Part shown: positions 1-10,908 of the stretch, one piece after another
Numbering within the stretch: position 1 is the stretch's first letter
Layout of the letters: each line of letters begins with the position of its first letter
NCBI GenBank assembly: GCA_914767885.1
Contig: CAJZBQ010000033.1
Coordinates: forward strand, 620,001-684,000
Direction of reading: 5' to 3'
Source: Blepharisma stoltei
Lineage: Eukaryota; Ciliophora; Heterotrichea; Heterotrichida; Blepharismidae
Length of the DNA: 64,000 nt
Program-made: the position numbers and the translations under genes
Notes under the pieces: generated by a model
The model's database searches: none
Told to the model about the DNA's origin: nothing
Seen by the model: the letters and a program-made list of their open reading frames with translations, nothing else

Positions 1-1
1 T

Positions 2-1240
2 AATTCAGCTAAGTTTAATATTGCTGATAATATATGAAGTCCACTTACAGCTTTACCATTAAGTTTAGGAAGCTATACTTTTGGAGCAGCTTTTAGACAA
101 TGTATTTTGCTCGGATCTATGTGCACAAATAAAATACTTATTATGATACCATAATTGATTCTTATAATGAAATTTTATTATTGGGTTTAAAGAGGATAAG
201 CCCCAAAGCATTTTTTGTTGTAAATGAAACAGTTTACTTAATTGATTTTTCTCATATATTTATAGTTAGTTACACTAACTGGAACGGGTCCTTTTTTTGC
301 TCCACCTCAGGATACTTCAGAATAAGCTCAAGTGTGCAAGAAGTTTGAACTTTTTCCCTTCTAAAATAAATTATTTGCAAGTTTTAAAGATAACTTCATT
401 TTTTAGCAGTAAAGTATTGCAAAATATCAGCTGAAGCTATTATAATAAGAATTTTGAACAGCACGCCAACTTATCTATTTCATAAATAAATTTCACTAAA
501 TTTGTCAAAAATTCCCATTTATACCTGCAAACCGAAATTCATCAAAATAACCATTTTTTGACCAGAATTTTTTAGATGATTTCTGTTCATTTAAAAATGG
601 CCTTGCCAAAATAATTTGTCTAACCTAAAATGAGCATGGAACAAGAAGAAATACAAAAATCATTTGATTCTAAAAAATGGTTTGCTTCCTTTTTTTTGTT
701 TTGACCATTTTTTTTTAGCAAGTACAAATGAAATGGTTTATAAATTTTTTTAATGTCTAATGTAAATTAATTTTTTCTGATGCATGGCCAGTCGTTATTG
801 TTGTCTAGCAAGTATCTAAATTTACTATTAAAACAAATTTTATTTTGCAATAAAGATGAAGGTTTGTGTCATGATGATGTCTCATATTTTGCAATACTTT
901 ACTGCTAAAATTAAAGTTATCTTTAAAACTTGCAAATAATTTATTTTAGAAGGGAAAAAGTTCAAACTTCTTGCACACTTGAAGCTTATTCTGAAGTATC
1001 CTGAGGTGGAGCAAAAAAAGGACCCGTTCCAGTTAGTGTAACTAACTATATCAAAGTACAGATCATCTTGCAACTTGGAGCAATATCGGAGAATGCTCAA
1101 CCCTGGCTAGTAATGCGCTTATTATTTCAACCATACTTATTTACAATCAAAAAGTTTATTTTGCTAATTATTATGCAATTTATTCATTCAGCCTAATGAA
1201 AAAGAAAATAAAAAAAATAATAAATCTTCCCGGTTTCTAA
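2..1240 (+). pseudogene. kelch-like protein, 3' part, interrupted by an IES
   Basis: The gene enters from the left edge. After removal of 263-1046 it reads as the C-terminal half of the kelch-type proteins found elsewhere in the window: the Trp-containing blade (KFNIADNIWSPL), then VYLIDFS, ATWSNIGECST and the terminal VYFANYYAIYSFSL block ending at a TAA at 1238-1240. UGA at about 35 encodes a Trp conserved in the paralogues. One base too many or too few around 135-145 breaks the frame (between NKIL and YDTIIDSYNEI), and no 15-nt intron fits there, so this is either a sequence error or a pseudogene. Kelch propellers are protein-interaction modules; the partner is unknown. The 5' end and any B-box lie outside the window. 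Confidence 0.6.
263..1048. mobile_element. IES with about 165-bp terminal inverted repeats
   Basis: Bases 261-428 are nearly the reverse complement of 887-1050, starting TAGTTAGTTACACTAACTGG at the left end. The core between them is AT-rich and shows no gene. Excision keeping one TA restores the kelch frame across the junction (HIFIYQS). It belongs to none of the C-rich MITE families. No transposase is encoded, so it looks non-autonomous. Confidence 0.8.
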
Positions 1241-1379
1241 GATTATATAATCCATTCTGAGTTAGATATATTCATTGTGACACATTTTAAAATCAATATT
1301 TTTTTAAATTTTATAATTAAATAAGTAATGAGTTTGAATCAACATAAAGAAATTAACATAAAAAAGTTAATTAAAATAA

Positions 1380-4300
1380 CTAGTTAAAGAATAAGAGAAA
1401 TCCAGTGACAGCTAATATTATCGCACCACTATCATCACTCACTGGAGTTGTTGTATTAATTGTCACTGATGCTAAAGGAGTTGTAGAAGTATAGTCAATA
1501 CAGCTTGGCCATAGTGGATAGCTATTGCATGCAGTAAAATAGCAATAATAAACTGTTCCTTGAGTCAACCCAGAAACTGTTAATGTTGTATTCACAGTAG
1601 CCGTACTATTTTCACAGTCTGCATAGGCTTCCAAAGAGTTGCCATCTAATCCATCTACAACCTGCCAAGCATAAACATTTTTATCTGAAATCACACTTTC
1701 TGTACAAGACACACAAACAATTCCATCTTGCGTAGAAGTCGCTGTAAATACAGCTGACGTTTCTCCTACAGTCCCATTGACTGGAGCTGCAACCCAGCTT
1801 GGAGTAGTCTGAGTAGTCACGCTACCTGAGGACAAAGTGGGGGAAACTCCTACAAGTTTATATAAATCTGAGGTCAGCTGAATTTCATCAATATTCGCTA
1901 TAATTTTGCTTGGAGAATAATAGGGCTTACTTCGATCATAAAGAACGTTATAAGTAAAGGCTGATCTCCCGATTGAATCAATCAGCATCCTGCTTGAGCT
2001 TGATATATAAACTTGCCCAGTAAGCCATGCAGGGTTAATTCCCATGTTTTTAGCAATTGTCGATTTAATGCTAAACCCACTGCTTTGTGCCACACTCCCT
2101 GCAAATGTAACAGTATAGGTTGAAAGTGTAGGAAGAGGAGCTGTTGTAAAGTTATTCGTTGTAGGAGTTGTGCTATTAACAACTTCATTAGCAGCATAAG
2201 CTGTAAATGTATAATCTGTAGCACCCATCAGCCAATTCAAATCAATAGTAGCAGCTTCTCCTGCATAAATAACCTGTGAAGAAGTCCATGGAGTTGCACA
2301 ATGTTCTTTATGCTTCCTTCTGAAAAATGACTGGATATCAGTGTCTCCTTTATTATAATCAGGAGCAGTCTCTGTAGCCTCATAATCAATGTCTAATTGT
2401 TCTTGAAGATAATAAGTGTCTGAGGCTCTTGTCACAAGATCTGCAGTTGCTGCTACGATTTCAGAAAATGATGGAATTACAGATCCTTTGCAGGAAAGAC
2501 TTCAGTATAGCACAATGTTTTGAGAACAAGTCGCTGTTATGACTGCTTCAGTGCCACTTTTTACAGCTGATGACAATGTGACAGTTGCTGAAACAGTTGT
2601 GCTAGAGGTTGTGGAAACACTTACTACCCCCCCCCCTCCGTGAGCGAACAAAACCATTAGAAAAATCGCCATTTTTTGACCAAAAACCCACCCTCCGTGA
2701 GTGAACAAAAATTTTTTTAATAGAAAAAATTTTAATGGAAAAAAATTTTGATATATAAGTGATAATTAGTATAATGAAATCTAGAGCTAATTCTGTTTAA
2801 TTTAAAAACAAATTGCGTTTTAAAACATAAATTTTGCAAATTAAATTAATATTTGCTTCCCCAATTTTTGCAAATTAGGATTTTTTTTAAATTTCGAAAA
2901 AAATATTTTTTTATAAAATTTATATATAAATTTTTTTTTAAAAAAAAAAATTAACCCCCCTCCGTGAGCGAACAAAATTTTTTTGTTCGCTCACGGACGG
3001 AGGGGGGGGGGGGAGTTAGAGATTTAGATGTAGGCTGAACAAAAGCTGCCACATCGGTGCCTGTGAGGGTAAACGAAAGAGTTGGAGAAGTAGCTGTATA
3101 TGAGCTGGAGACAGTCAGTTGGAAGTATAAGACGTTGATATCTGGTTTAAATGCAAGAGATGAGGGGGTTATCGCAATTAAAGAGGTAGATGATCCAAAT
3201 GAAGGAGTTATAGTCAAATCTGACGCTGGAGAGTTTGTAAGCGTAACTGCGATTGGGATGCTTTGGGCCCCGATAATTAAATTAGGGATATCTGCAATTA
3301 TAATTGTTGCTGCTGAAAGGGTGCAGACTTCAACTATGATACTCAAAGGAGCGCTATATTGATTAGATAATCCAGTTTGTGGAGTTTCGTTTACCGCCCA
3401 ATCAATATAATAAATCCCTACAGCCGCCCCTGTGAGTGCTGAAACTCTGAAATTCAGGCTTGAGCACATCTGATAAATTATTCAATTATAATGCGCTGAA
3501 GTATATTTCAATTTCCCACTGTCTGGATAATTAGTATTTGTAGTAGGAGTCAGCTTAAGCGATCTAGACTTCAATGGCCAGTTGTCATCCAAAGTAATTG
3601 TAATATCGCTAGTTTGAGTTCCAGGAGCTACTTGGATTTTCCCATTTTTAGTTGCAGGATCATAAGAACCAATTATCGCTGAAATAGTATTTAAAGAGTA
3701 CCCTAAATATGCTGAATTAAGAATTCCATAGCTTTTAGCAGAAATTGCAGTGCTGGTTGCACTGATGGCTGAAACAACAAATCGGCTCGTCCAATAATCA
3801 AAATTCCCATAAGTCGCAGTATAAATATTATCCCAGCCTACATCCGACCTATCAATTCCCCATTGAGGGTTATTAATTGACGTCAAAGAAATTTGAACTC
3901 TTGAAGTGCTGGCAAAAGCTTGACTAGTGCCACTAGGAATTGCAAGGGTCACCTGCTGTCCACTGACTGCACAAGACGTAGCAGAAATCCATGATAAAGC
4001 TTTTGTATAGTCAGTTCCTGCACTATTAGACTCATCATAATAAGAAGTAGAGCAAGCTGTAGAAGTTCCAATGTATAATTGCAAATTAAATTGTTCAGGA
4101 AAAGTAATCACGAATTTGATATCATTTGTATAAGTAGCTGAAGCAACGTAGAAATCAAAGGTGTATTTTGAAGAGGCCACAAGCTGACTGGAGCTTGATA
4201 ACACATCTTTCAAAATTATTGAGCTTGGGGAAACTGAAGTTGTAGTAACACTGGTGGTCGAGGTAAAATACGCTTTAACAGTTCCTGCTGAGGCATAGTG

Positions 4301-7300
4301 GTATATATTGAAATAACCAGTGGTGCCAGCCGCTGGATTTCTTACGCTTTGAACTGTAAGATCAAGGATTGTAGAAGCTGTAGATGTCTTAGAAATTCCA
4401 TTTATAAGGAGATACCAATGATCAGAAGCACAGGAAACACTTCCCAGAGCAGTGGAATTGCAGCTTAATAGCCAAGTATTCGGTAAGCAATCAGAATACG
4501 TATTAATCGCATCTCCAATATATGGATCGAAATTCCTAGGAAACTGTATCACAAAGTAATCTCCGCTAGCCACATCTGCGCCACTGGAAAATGAAAACAC
4601 ATAAGTGGCAGCTTCGGCTGCATTTTTTACATCACTAATTTTCACTGAAGAAATCGCAATAAGTGTGCTAACTCCTGCATTAATTGTAAACGAAGTTCCT
4701 GGGTTCGGATCGCTTGTAATGGTTGTGCTTTGCCAAGACGTACTTATTTGCCAGCCAGAACTTGTCGCTCCTACTGTTGATGGCAAACTCAATACAGAGT
4801 CAAGGTAAATTTGGATGGTTGTCCCAGCTATCAAATCTTTAGTGGTAGTAATTTCTAGTTTTGTGGTAGAAATTATCGTGCATGACTTATAATCAATACT
4901 TGCCCAACAGTAGTCTTTGATATCTCCAGTTGAACGAGACCATGTCGCAAATCCTGGATTAATGCCAATAAGACTGCCAGCTGGAAGTGCCTTACTCCCC
5001 CCCTCCGTGAGTGAACAAAAAAATTTTGTTCACTCACGGACGGGGGTTAATTTTTGTTTTAAAAAAAATTTATATATAAATTTTATAAAAAATATTTTTG
5101 TCGAAATTTAAAAAAATCTAATTCGCAAAAATTGGAAAGCAAATATTAATTTAATTTATAAAATTTATGTTTTAAAAAGCAATCCGTTTAAAATTAAACA
5201 GAATTAGCTCTAAATTTCATTATACTAACTATCATTTATATATCAAAAATTTTTTCCATAAAAAAATTTTCTATTAAAAAAATTTTTGTTCACTCACGGA
5301 GGGTGGGCAAAAAATAGCGATTTTTCTAATGGTTTTGCTCACTCACGGAGGGGGGGGAGTTAGAGAGTGAAAAGGACAAATAAATATCAACTCCTGAGGC
5401 TCCAGCGAAGTTAGGATATGCGGTTGCAGTTATGCTTGTTGAAGTTCCAGCAGTCCCTGGAGAAGTTAAAACTACATTTTGAGTTAAACCTGTCCCTGTA
5501 TCGATATAATTGCTTTTTGCGTCTTGGGTTAAAACTGTTGTAAAGCATTGGTAATTTCCTGCTGATAATGGAGGAAGGACTTGAGGGATTGAGATATTTA
5601 TAGTTCCTGATGGAATTGCAGCAAATTTAGTTATTGTTAGCATAGATGATGCAATGCTGCAGGTCACTTTGTTAGTTGAGTCCATGTCAGATAGTCCTGA
5701 AGCTGTACAAGTTGATGAATAATATGACCAAGATGAGCTCAATATAAGAGTAATTTTTCCACCCGCGGGGATTGGATTTGCTCTTACACTTAGATAGATT
5801 ATTGAAAAATTCCCCGTCGGGATCAGAAGATCCTTATTCCCTACCATAACGCTTAACTCCTCAGATTCGCTGACAATTATAGCACGACCTCAAAATCTTG
5901 CTCCTACTAGATATAGGCCTGCGCATGCTCTCTGGCAGTCGGAAAGTTTGGATAGTAAACCTTGATTTGGCCAACCTGACATTACTCTTTACCAAACTAA
6001 GAAAAACCTAGCCGATAATTATGTCAAGCGCCAACCTCCTTCCTTAGATCACCGGCACCCTTTCGGATGTCGGCTACATGAGTTAATAGGGTAGGCTGAT
6101 TCCCACACCATTTTAATGCATGGGTATAGGATTCGCAGTTACCAACGAAAGGCTTATTGTGTATAGCATCTGCACCGTTATAGCATATAGGATTTGCCCT
6201 AGGATGGCGCTATATGGCGCCATCCTAGGGCAAGCGAAAATTGGCTCCACACGGGAACCGTATTCCACGTGTGGAGCCATTTTTCCACGTGTGGAATCCA
6301 CATTTTCCCACGTGGAAAAATGGCTCCACACGTGGAACACAATTCCCGTGTGGAGCCGTGTCTCCAATTGCCCGAGGATGGCGCAATATAGCGCCATCCT
6401 CGGGCAATTTCTATACCTTGATGCTTCTGCATGGCTAATTGGAGCTCTCACATGCCGCTGAAAGATGGCAAAGGAACTTCGAGTTGGCAAATCCTTGCAA
6501 AATGATGTGCTTTCCTCAACTTGGAGTTGACATGCTGGTGGCTCGTAAGAGCTCCAAGTTGTTGTGGAGAATCATGCATCAAGGCGCATTATAGCAGTGC
6601 AGACGCTATAATACTTACAGAGTCTGGGCCTGCTGCATATGTAGCAGAAGGGGTACAAGTCACAGTTCCTATTGATCCCAAGTTGACAATACCAGATAGG
6701 TGAGTTGCATCAGATATAGAGCAAGATCCACCAACTCCTCCAGAAGTAACCGCAAATAAGTTGAAATAAACAGTGTTTGAAGAAGAAGATGACCCAGCAT
6801 ATCCAGGTGCAACAACCCCTGTAACAGACATCGCTACATTCGTGCCGCTTGTAAATGCAAAAGTTGAGCTTGTGCTTATCCCTACTATAAATCCACCTTT
6901 TGAATAAGCATTGCTATTAGAAGCATAATAACTTGACGTCGGCATAGCACTTGCCACTGAAATTGCCGGTGAGGATAAAGTAAATCCTACAGGAAGCCCA
7001 ATCCCAATATAAGTATTTGAAGTCGTCGATGATGCTGCTTTAGCTGTGATAGTTAAGCTAGATGAAATTGAGACTCCCCAGCTGCTTGTTTGTGATCCAG
7101 AAGTCAATGAGGTTGTTCCAGAAGTCATATAGGGCTTTCCCTTGAATAGCCCGATAACGGGCTGGCTTCATCCCGTTATCGGGCTATTCAAGGGAAAGCC
7201 CTATAGACGTTATTTGGGTAATTTGGCTCATATATAATGCATTTTTGATACTGGGGTCTGAAGAAGTGGTATAGTAAAGATAAGAAGTGCTGTCAAAGGT

Positions 7301-10055
7301 TGTTGCTCCAGAAATCACTCCCATTGCCAAAAATGTGCTGACGGTAGTGGAGGTTGCTATACTCCCTAGACCTGTAATTCTGATTGTGGTTGGATTTGAA
7401 ATTGAGTATAATGTTGCAGATACAGATGATCCAGCTGATGATTGTAGAGGAATAGAGTCTCCTGCGTTTAAGCCAGTCCCAAGATCTCCTCCATTCGCAA
7501 TCTGTATCTCTAAAACATAGCTGGCAGACCCAAAATCAATAGTCATTATTTTAGCTGTAAAAACACTTAAAAGGGGAATGCCAGGTGCATTATTATCCTT
7601 GCATAGTGGCTTAGCGTAGATTCCAGATCCTCCATAGTCTTTAGTGAGCACTGAATAAACTGAGCTTCCTATTTCTTTAGAACTGCCTGTAGTTGACGTT
7701 GCATAGCATTCGTAGAACGTCCCTAAATTGGAAGAAACGTAAGGTAGAGCTGTCATGCTACCTCCAAAAGCAAAAATGAAATAATAAGAAGAGGTTGGAG
7801 CTGTTGTAAAGCCAACAGTTATGGTACTCCCAGAAACTGTATAAGTGCCTTTAAGTGAAGACCCAGATAAAGCTGTGGCACTGCCAGAAAGAGCACTGTT
7901 TAATTCATATGCAGTAAATCCTGAACCGATATAAGGCTGAGTTAATGATAGTGCTGATGTAGACATTTGAAGAGTAATTGTTAAAGCTGTCGAAGTAGTC
8001 CATGTAGCAGCTGGTTTAAATGCCCAGAATAAGTCATGAGATGTATCGGCACCATATAGAAAGCCAGTTGAATATGTCCCAGAATTGGCCAAGGCTGGGT
8101 ATTTTGTATTTGTTGTATCTGACGCATCTCCCATTGCATGGAATTTGAAATAATTATAAGCTAAATTAGCGCTGCTCAGCGTCCAGGACGGCAAACTTGC
8201 AGAATAATCAATATTATATGATCCATTACTAGTTATAATTGATGCAATTTTGGGGCCTGAGCTAAAAGTAACCAATAAAGCTATGGTTATTGCCCCACTT
8301 TTTTTACCACTCGTAAAAGTAAGAGTAACTTGGGTGCTGCTATTAACGGTGCAAGAAGCCCCAGATATAGCAGGTGTTATATAGCACTGGCTTGATCCTG
8401 AACTTCCTGAGTTATCAAGCTCTGCTCACCATTTTCCTGAGATATCCACATTTGAGAAAACAATAACAGCGGTTCCACCTGCAGGGATGTCATGAGATGT
8501 TGTAAAAGCCACTTTTGTAAAAATCGTCATTCCTGATACCACATCAGTTGCTGAAATCCCGCTCACAGGAGTTCATGTAGCTGTAATTGAGCCATATGTA
8601 GGGGTTGCTGGACCACCTGGGGCAATATAGCTTGCAATTAAGGTGGAAGTTCCCCATCTCCAAATTTTTAATTTCCAAGTATTTGAGCTCGATGGCTGCT
8701 GATAGCCAGGGTATGTAAAAGTAGATACACTAACTCCACCTTTTTGAGGTCAAAACCGTTAGAAAAAAAATTAGGGGTATAAATTAACGATTAGAATATT
8801 AAATCTCATAAATTTTAGACAGCTTGCATTTTAAAACATTAATTTATAAAAATTATTAGTCAAATATTTTTAAAATCCCCCAAAAAAAAATTCTTATAGA
8901 GGATTTTATATAAATGTTTTAAAACATCTCTGCAACGAGCAAAAATCTCGCTCATCAGCTACTAAAGCGGGAGTAAGCTTAATTGATAAAATGCTTGATG
9001 ATAAGTAAACATCTTGCGAAAGTCCATATATATAAACGCTGTTTGAGCTAGAAGATACAGTTTGAGGACCTGTTGTAGAACTGCTTTGAGCTGCTAAAGC
9101 ACAAGGCAAATTATTGTTTTTTGCGGGTCCATATAGAAGATTAATTGTCCCAGTCACTGTCACAGAAGCACAAGAAACTGACAAAGAAGGTGTGAACGTT
9201 GAAGGAGGTACGATTTCAATGATATCGTATTTTCATAAGCTTTGGATAATACTAAATGCAAAATATAAGGCACATCACAATTAATAATGTCAGTTAGGGA
9301 TGGGCTCAGGTCCTACATCCGAGCTCAGCGAGAAGTCCATGACTTCTTGAGAGTCTCGGCTCAAGAGAATGGGTCTACACTGAGTCTGGTGTAAATCAGA
9401 GAGGCTCTAAGGGGCTTGGGTATTGAAACAGATGACTGTTAAACCGCGCCATCTACTGTTGTTCAAAGCTGTACCACCTACCGTTGCTCAAAGCTGTGGC
9501 CCTAGTAGAGGCCAAGAAGTAATGAACAAAAGAATTATTTTAAGCTAAACTTAAATATAAGGTATCAGTTGTCCCAACAATTGGACTTGCCGCAGCATTC
9601 GTTACAATTAATGTTGATGAAGTAGGGACAGAACTTGTAGTGGCCAGACAGCCGAAAATGTAATTTGCATCATAAATTTGTCCGGTGGATGAAGATCGGG
9701 TTATAAGAACAAAAGGTCCGTAAACACCTGGAGATGATGGTAAAGTAATTGAAGTAGTGCTGAGAGATTGATCTTGGTTCTGCACGAAGTTTCCTGAAAG
9801 ATAAAAAGGACCTCCAGATAAGCCAGATGGAAGATCTACTTCTAGAATGCCATTGGAAAGAGTGGTGCTAGGCCTGAAAGTAAAAGTTAATATAACACTT
9901 GATCCTGCATTAGTTTGAGAGACTTGAATTGGGCTGCTTACCCAGGTTTCTTTTGGTCATAAAATTCTGCCAGGGTCAAGAGTAGAATCTTTAACTCCAA
10001 TTGAAAGGCAAGCAGCTAGTCAGATTTGAGCTATGAGAGCTATAAAGATTTTCAT
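1380..10055 (-). CDS. large Ser/Thr-rich secreted surface protein, probably GPI-anchored
   Basis: The start at 10055 opens a hydrophobic signal peptide (MKIFIALIAQIWLAACLS, with one UGA Trp). The body is low-complexity Ser/Thr/Ala/Gly with recurring beta-rich units containing phrases such as DTLYLSL, VDIYLSFSLS and SLSVS. It ends SDDSGAIILAVTGFLLFFN, small residues before a hydrophobic tail, which fits a GPI-anchor signal or a C-terminal membrane anchor. Six IESs interrupt it (2624-3018, 4995-5362, 5880-6608, 7130-7205, 8733-8975, 9211-9547). Removing them leaves 6,528 nt, or 2,175 residues, with every junction in frame. UGA encodes Trp at several places, for example near 2,489, 3,485 and 8,430. 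No enzyme motif is seen; a cell-surface coat or adhesin role is inference. Confidence 0.8.
2622..3018 (-). mobile_element. C-rich MITE family 1 IES
   Basis: The ends are a run of C plus CTCCGTGAGCGAACAAAA and its inverse. The left side carries two direct copies of the motif and the right side a hairpin pair. TTA flanks both ends. Two TAs, 3 bp apart at the left end (2622-2623 and 2625-2626), both restore the surface-protein frame, differing by one Val. Confidence 0.85.
4992..5362 (+). mobile_element. C-rich MITE family 1 IES
   Basis: A nearly intact copy of about 368 bp flanked by TTA. The hairpin pair (CCGTGAGTGAACAAAA and its inverse) is at the left end and the direct pair at the right end. 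Excision joins FSLS to KALPAGSLIG in frame in the surface-protein gene. Confidence 0.9.
5880..6608. mobile_element. composite IES in the surface-protein gene
   Basis: About 729 bp between TA-containing sites. Excision joins DSVSII to IVSESEELSV in frame. Inside are a GC-rich stretch (about 5890-6130) ending CCATTTTAATGCATG, like the ends of the SINE-like copies elsewhere, and a foldback element (6194-6409). The insert looks nested: one element inside another, removed as one unit. Confidence 0.65.
6194..6409. repeat. foldback element with a perfect hairpin at each end
   Basis: Each end is itself a hairpin: 6196-6231 and 6370-6405 are 15-bp arms (GCCCTAGGATGGCGC and GCCCGAGGATGGCGC) around 6-nt loops. 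Between them are several alternating copies of TTCCACGTGTGGAGCC-like words built on CACGTG. The whole unit is also an inverted repeat. It overlaps several spurious open frames on both strands. Confidence 0.8.
7128..7205. mobile_element. hairpin IES, 76 bp
   Basis: Perfect 34-bp arms starting TATAGGGCTTTCCCTTGAAT around a 10-nt loop (CTGGCTTCAT). Excision keeping one TA joins QITQITS to MTSGTTSL in frame in the surface-protein gene. Confidence 0.88.
8731..8975. mobile_element. decayed C-rich MITE family 1 IES
   Basis: The ends still read TAA-CTCCACC and GGGAG-TAA. The start can be aligned with family 1 (AAAACC.TTAGAAAAA) but the body is shortened to 243 bp. Excision joins LSIKL to SVSTFTYPG in frame. 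Confidence 0.75.
9209..9547. mobile_element. IES containing a GC-rich repeat
   Basis: 337 bp between TA sites; excision joins DTLYLSL to PPSTFTPSLSVSC in frame. The core (about 9290-9510) is much richer in GC than the gene and contains a near-duplicate word (GTTGTTCAAAGCTGT and GTTGCTCAAAGCTGT). It is probably a retroelement fragment, but target duplications are not obvious. Confidence 0.65.
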
Positions 10056-10126
10056 TTGGATTAAATAAAACAGAAATTAAAATAATTAAAATAAAAAGAA
10101 TTATCTTAAACAAATTCAAAATTAAT

Positions 10127-10347
10127 TACTCCTTGTGTAGAGCAAATCCTTTTGTAAGCATATTTGATTTAATTTTTTTGATATTTTAATATGATTAATA
10201 TAATGAAATCTTCATAATTTCAAACAGTTTATATTAAAAAAATTAATTTTTACAAACTAATTGGATATTGTTCAAATATTTGCAATTTGTTTTAAAGTAT
10301 TAGCTCTCACCTAAGTATCATAAAAACTCGCTAATCGTAGGGAGTTA
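10127..10347. mobile_element. decayed C-rich MITE upstream of the surface-protein gene
   Basis: TTACTCCTTGTGTAGAGCAAA at the left end and CGTAGGGAGTTA at the right end are eroded versions of family 1 ends. The interior is AT-rich. It lies about 75 bp 5' of the surface-protein start codon, so it would be removed from the promoter side of that gene. Confidence 0.6.
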
Positions 10348-10599
10348 ATAAATATAATTAATGAATCAAAGATTTAAAGATAAAAACAAATTATCAATAA
10401 TTGAACAATTTATCATCAAACTAACAAACTTTTCTAAGTCTTTATAAGATATTCAAAAATGATTTGCAAAATAGTTGCTTTAAGCAATAAATTGCATTCA
10501 AATATCATCTGCTTATAGAACAAAAATATGAAATGAGGCTCCTTGAGCACAAGAAAAGCTATTATTATCTCTGAAAATAATTGCACATAAAAATAGTGA

Positions 10600-10880
10600 C
10601 GACAGACCACCCACCTCTTGAACCTTTGTTCAGCACAAGCACGCAATGCTTAGTGTGAAGGGGAAGGGCAAAAGGGGCCAGCAATCTTTTTTGGATATTG
10701 GACTAAGGTTTTCAGGCCCTAGGGAGCTAGGATCCAGAAGTTATCGAAGTCAAGATCAGACGTGCGAATCCCTAGGCGAGGAAGGGTGTCTGAGGGTCCC
10801 TCAGGGATGTGAGCATGTATGGGGTGGAAATCCGGCCCTATTGAGACGAAGAACTTAGTCTAATCTAATCTAATATCTAA
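10600..10880 (+). mobile_element. SINE/LINE-like repeat with TAATC tail
   Basis: A GC-rich island in AT-rich spacer, ending in a simple tail (TAATCTAATCTAATATCT) at 10860-10878. The same tail type ends several exon-inserted copies, which gives the orientation. The 5' boundary and target duplication are not clear here. Confidence 0.55.
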
Positions 10881-10908
10881 AAAATATGGGGTTTTTCTAT
10901 CTTAATTT

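Noticed and set aside
1-1240. Reading the break at about 135-145 as an intron or short IES
   Set aside because: No GT...AG 15-nt segment and no TA pair removes the required number of bases; left as frameshift or sequence error.
3057-3362. Plus-strand open frame of 101 residues
   Set aside because: It is the antisense shadow of the surface-protein gene, which has a consistent frame and composition across this stretch.
6113-6490. Five overlapping open frames on both strands
   Set aside because: They lie in the foldback palindrome and GC-rich repeat, mirror each other and resemble no protein.
10856-10880. Telomere-like repeats (TAATC)n
   Set aside because: Only a few imperfect units, variable in sequence between copies and always at the edge of a dispersed element; better read as retroelement tails.
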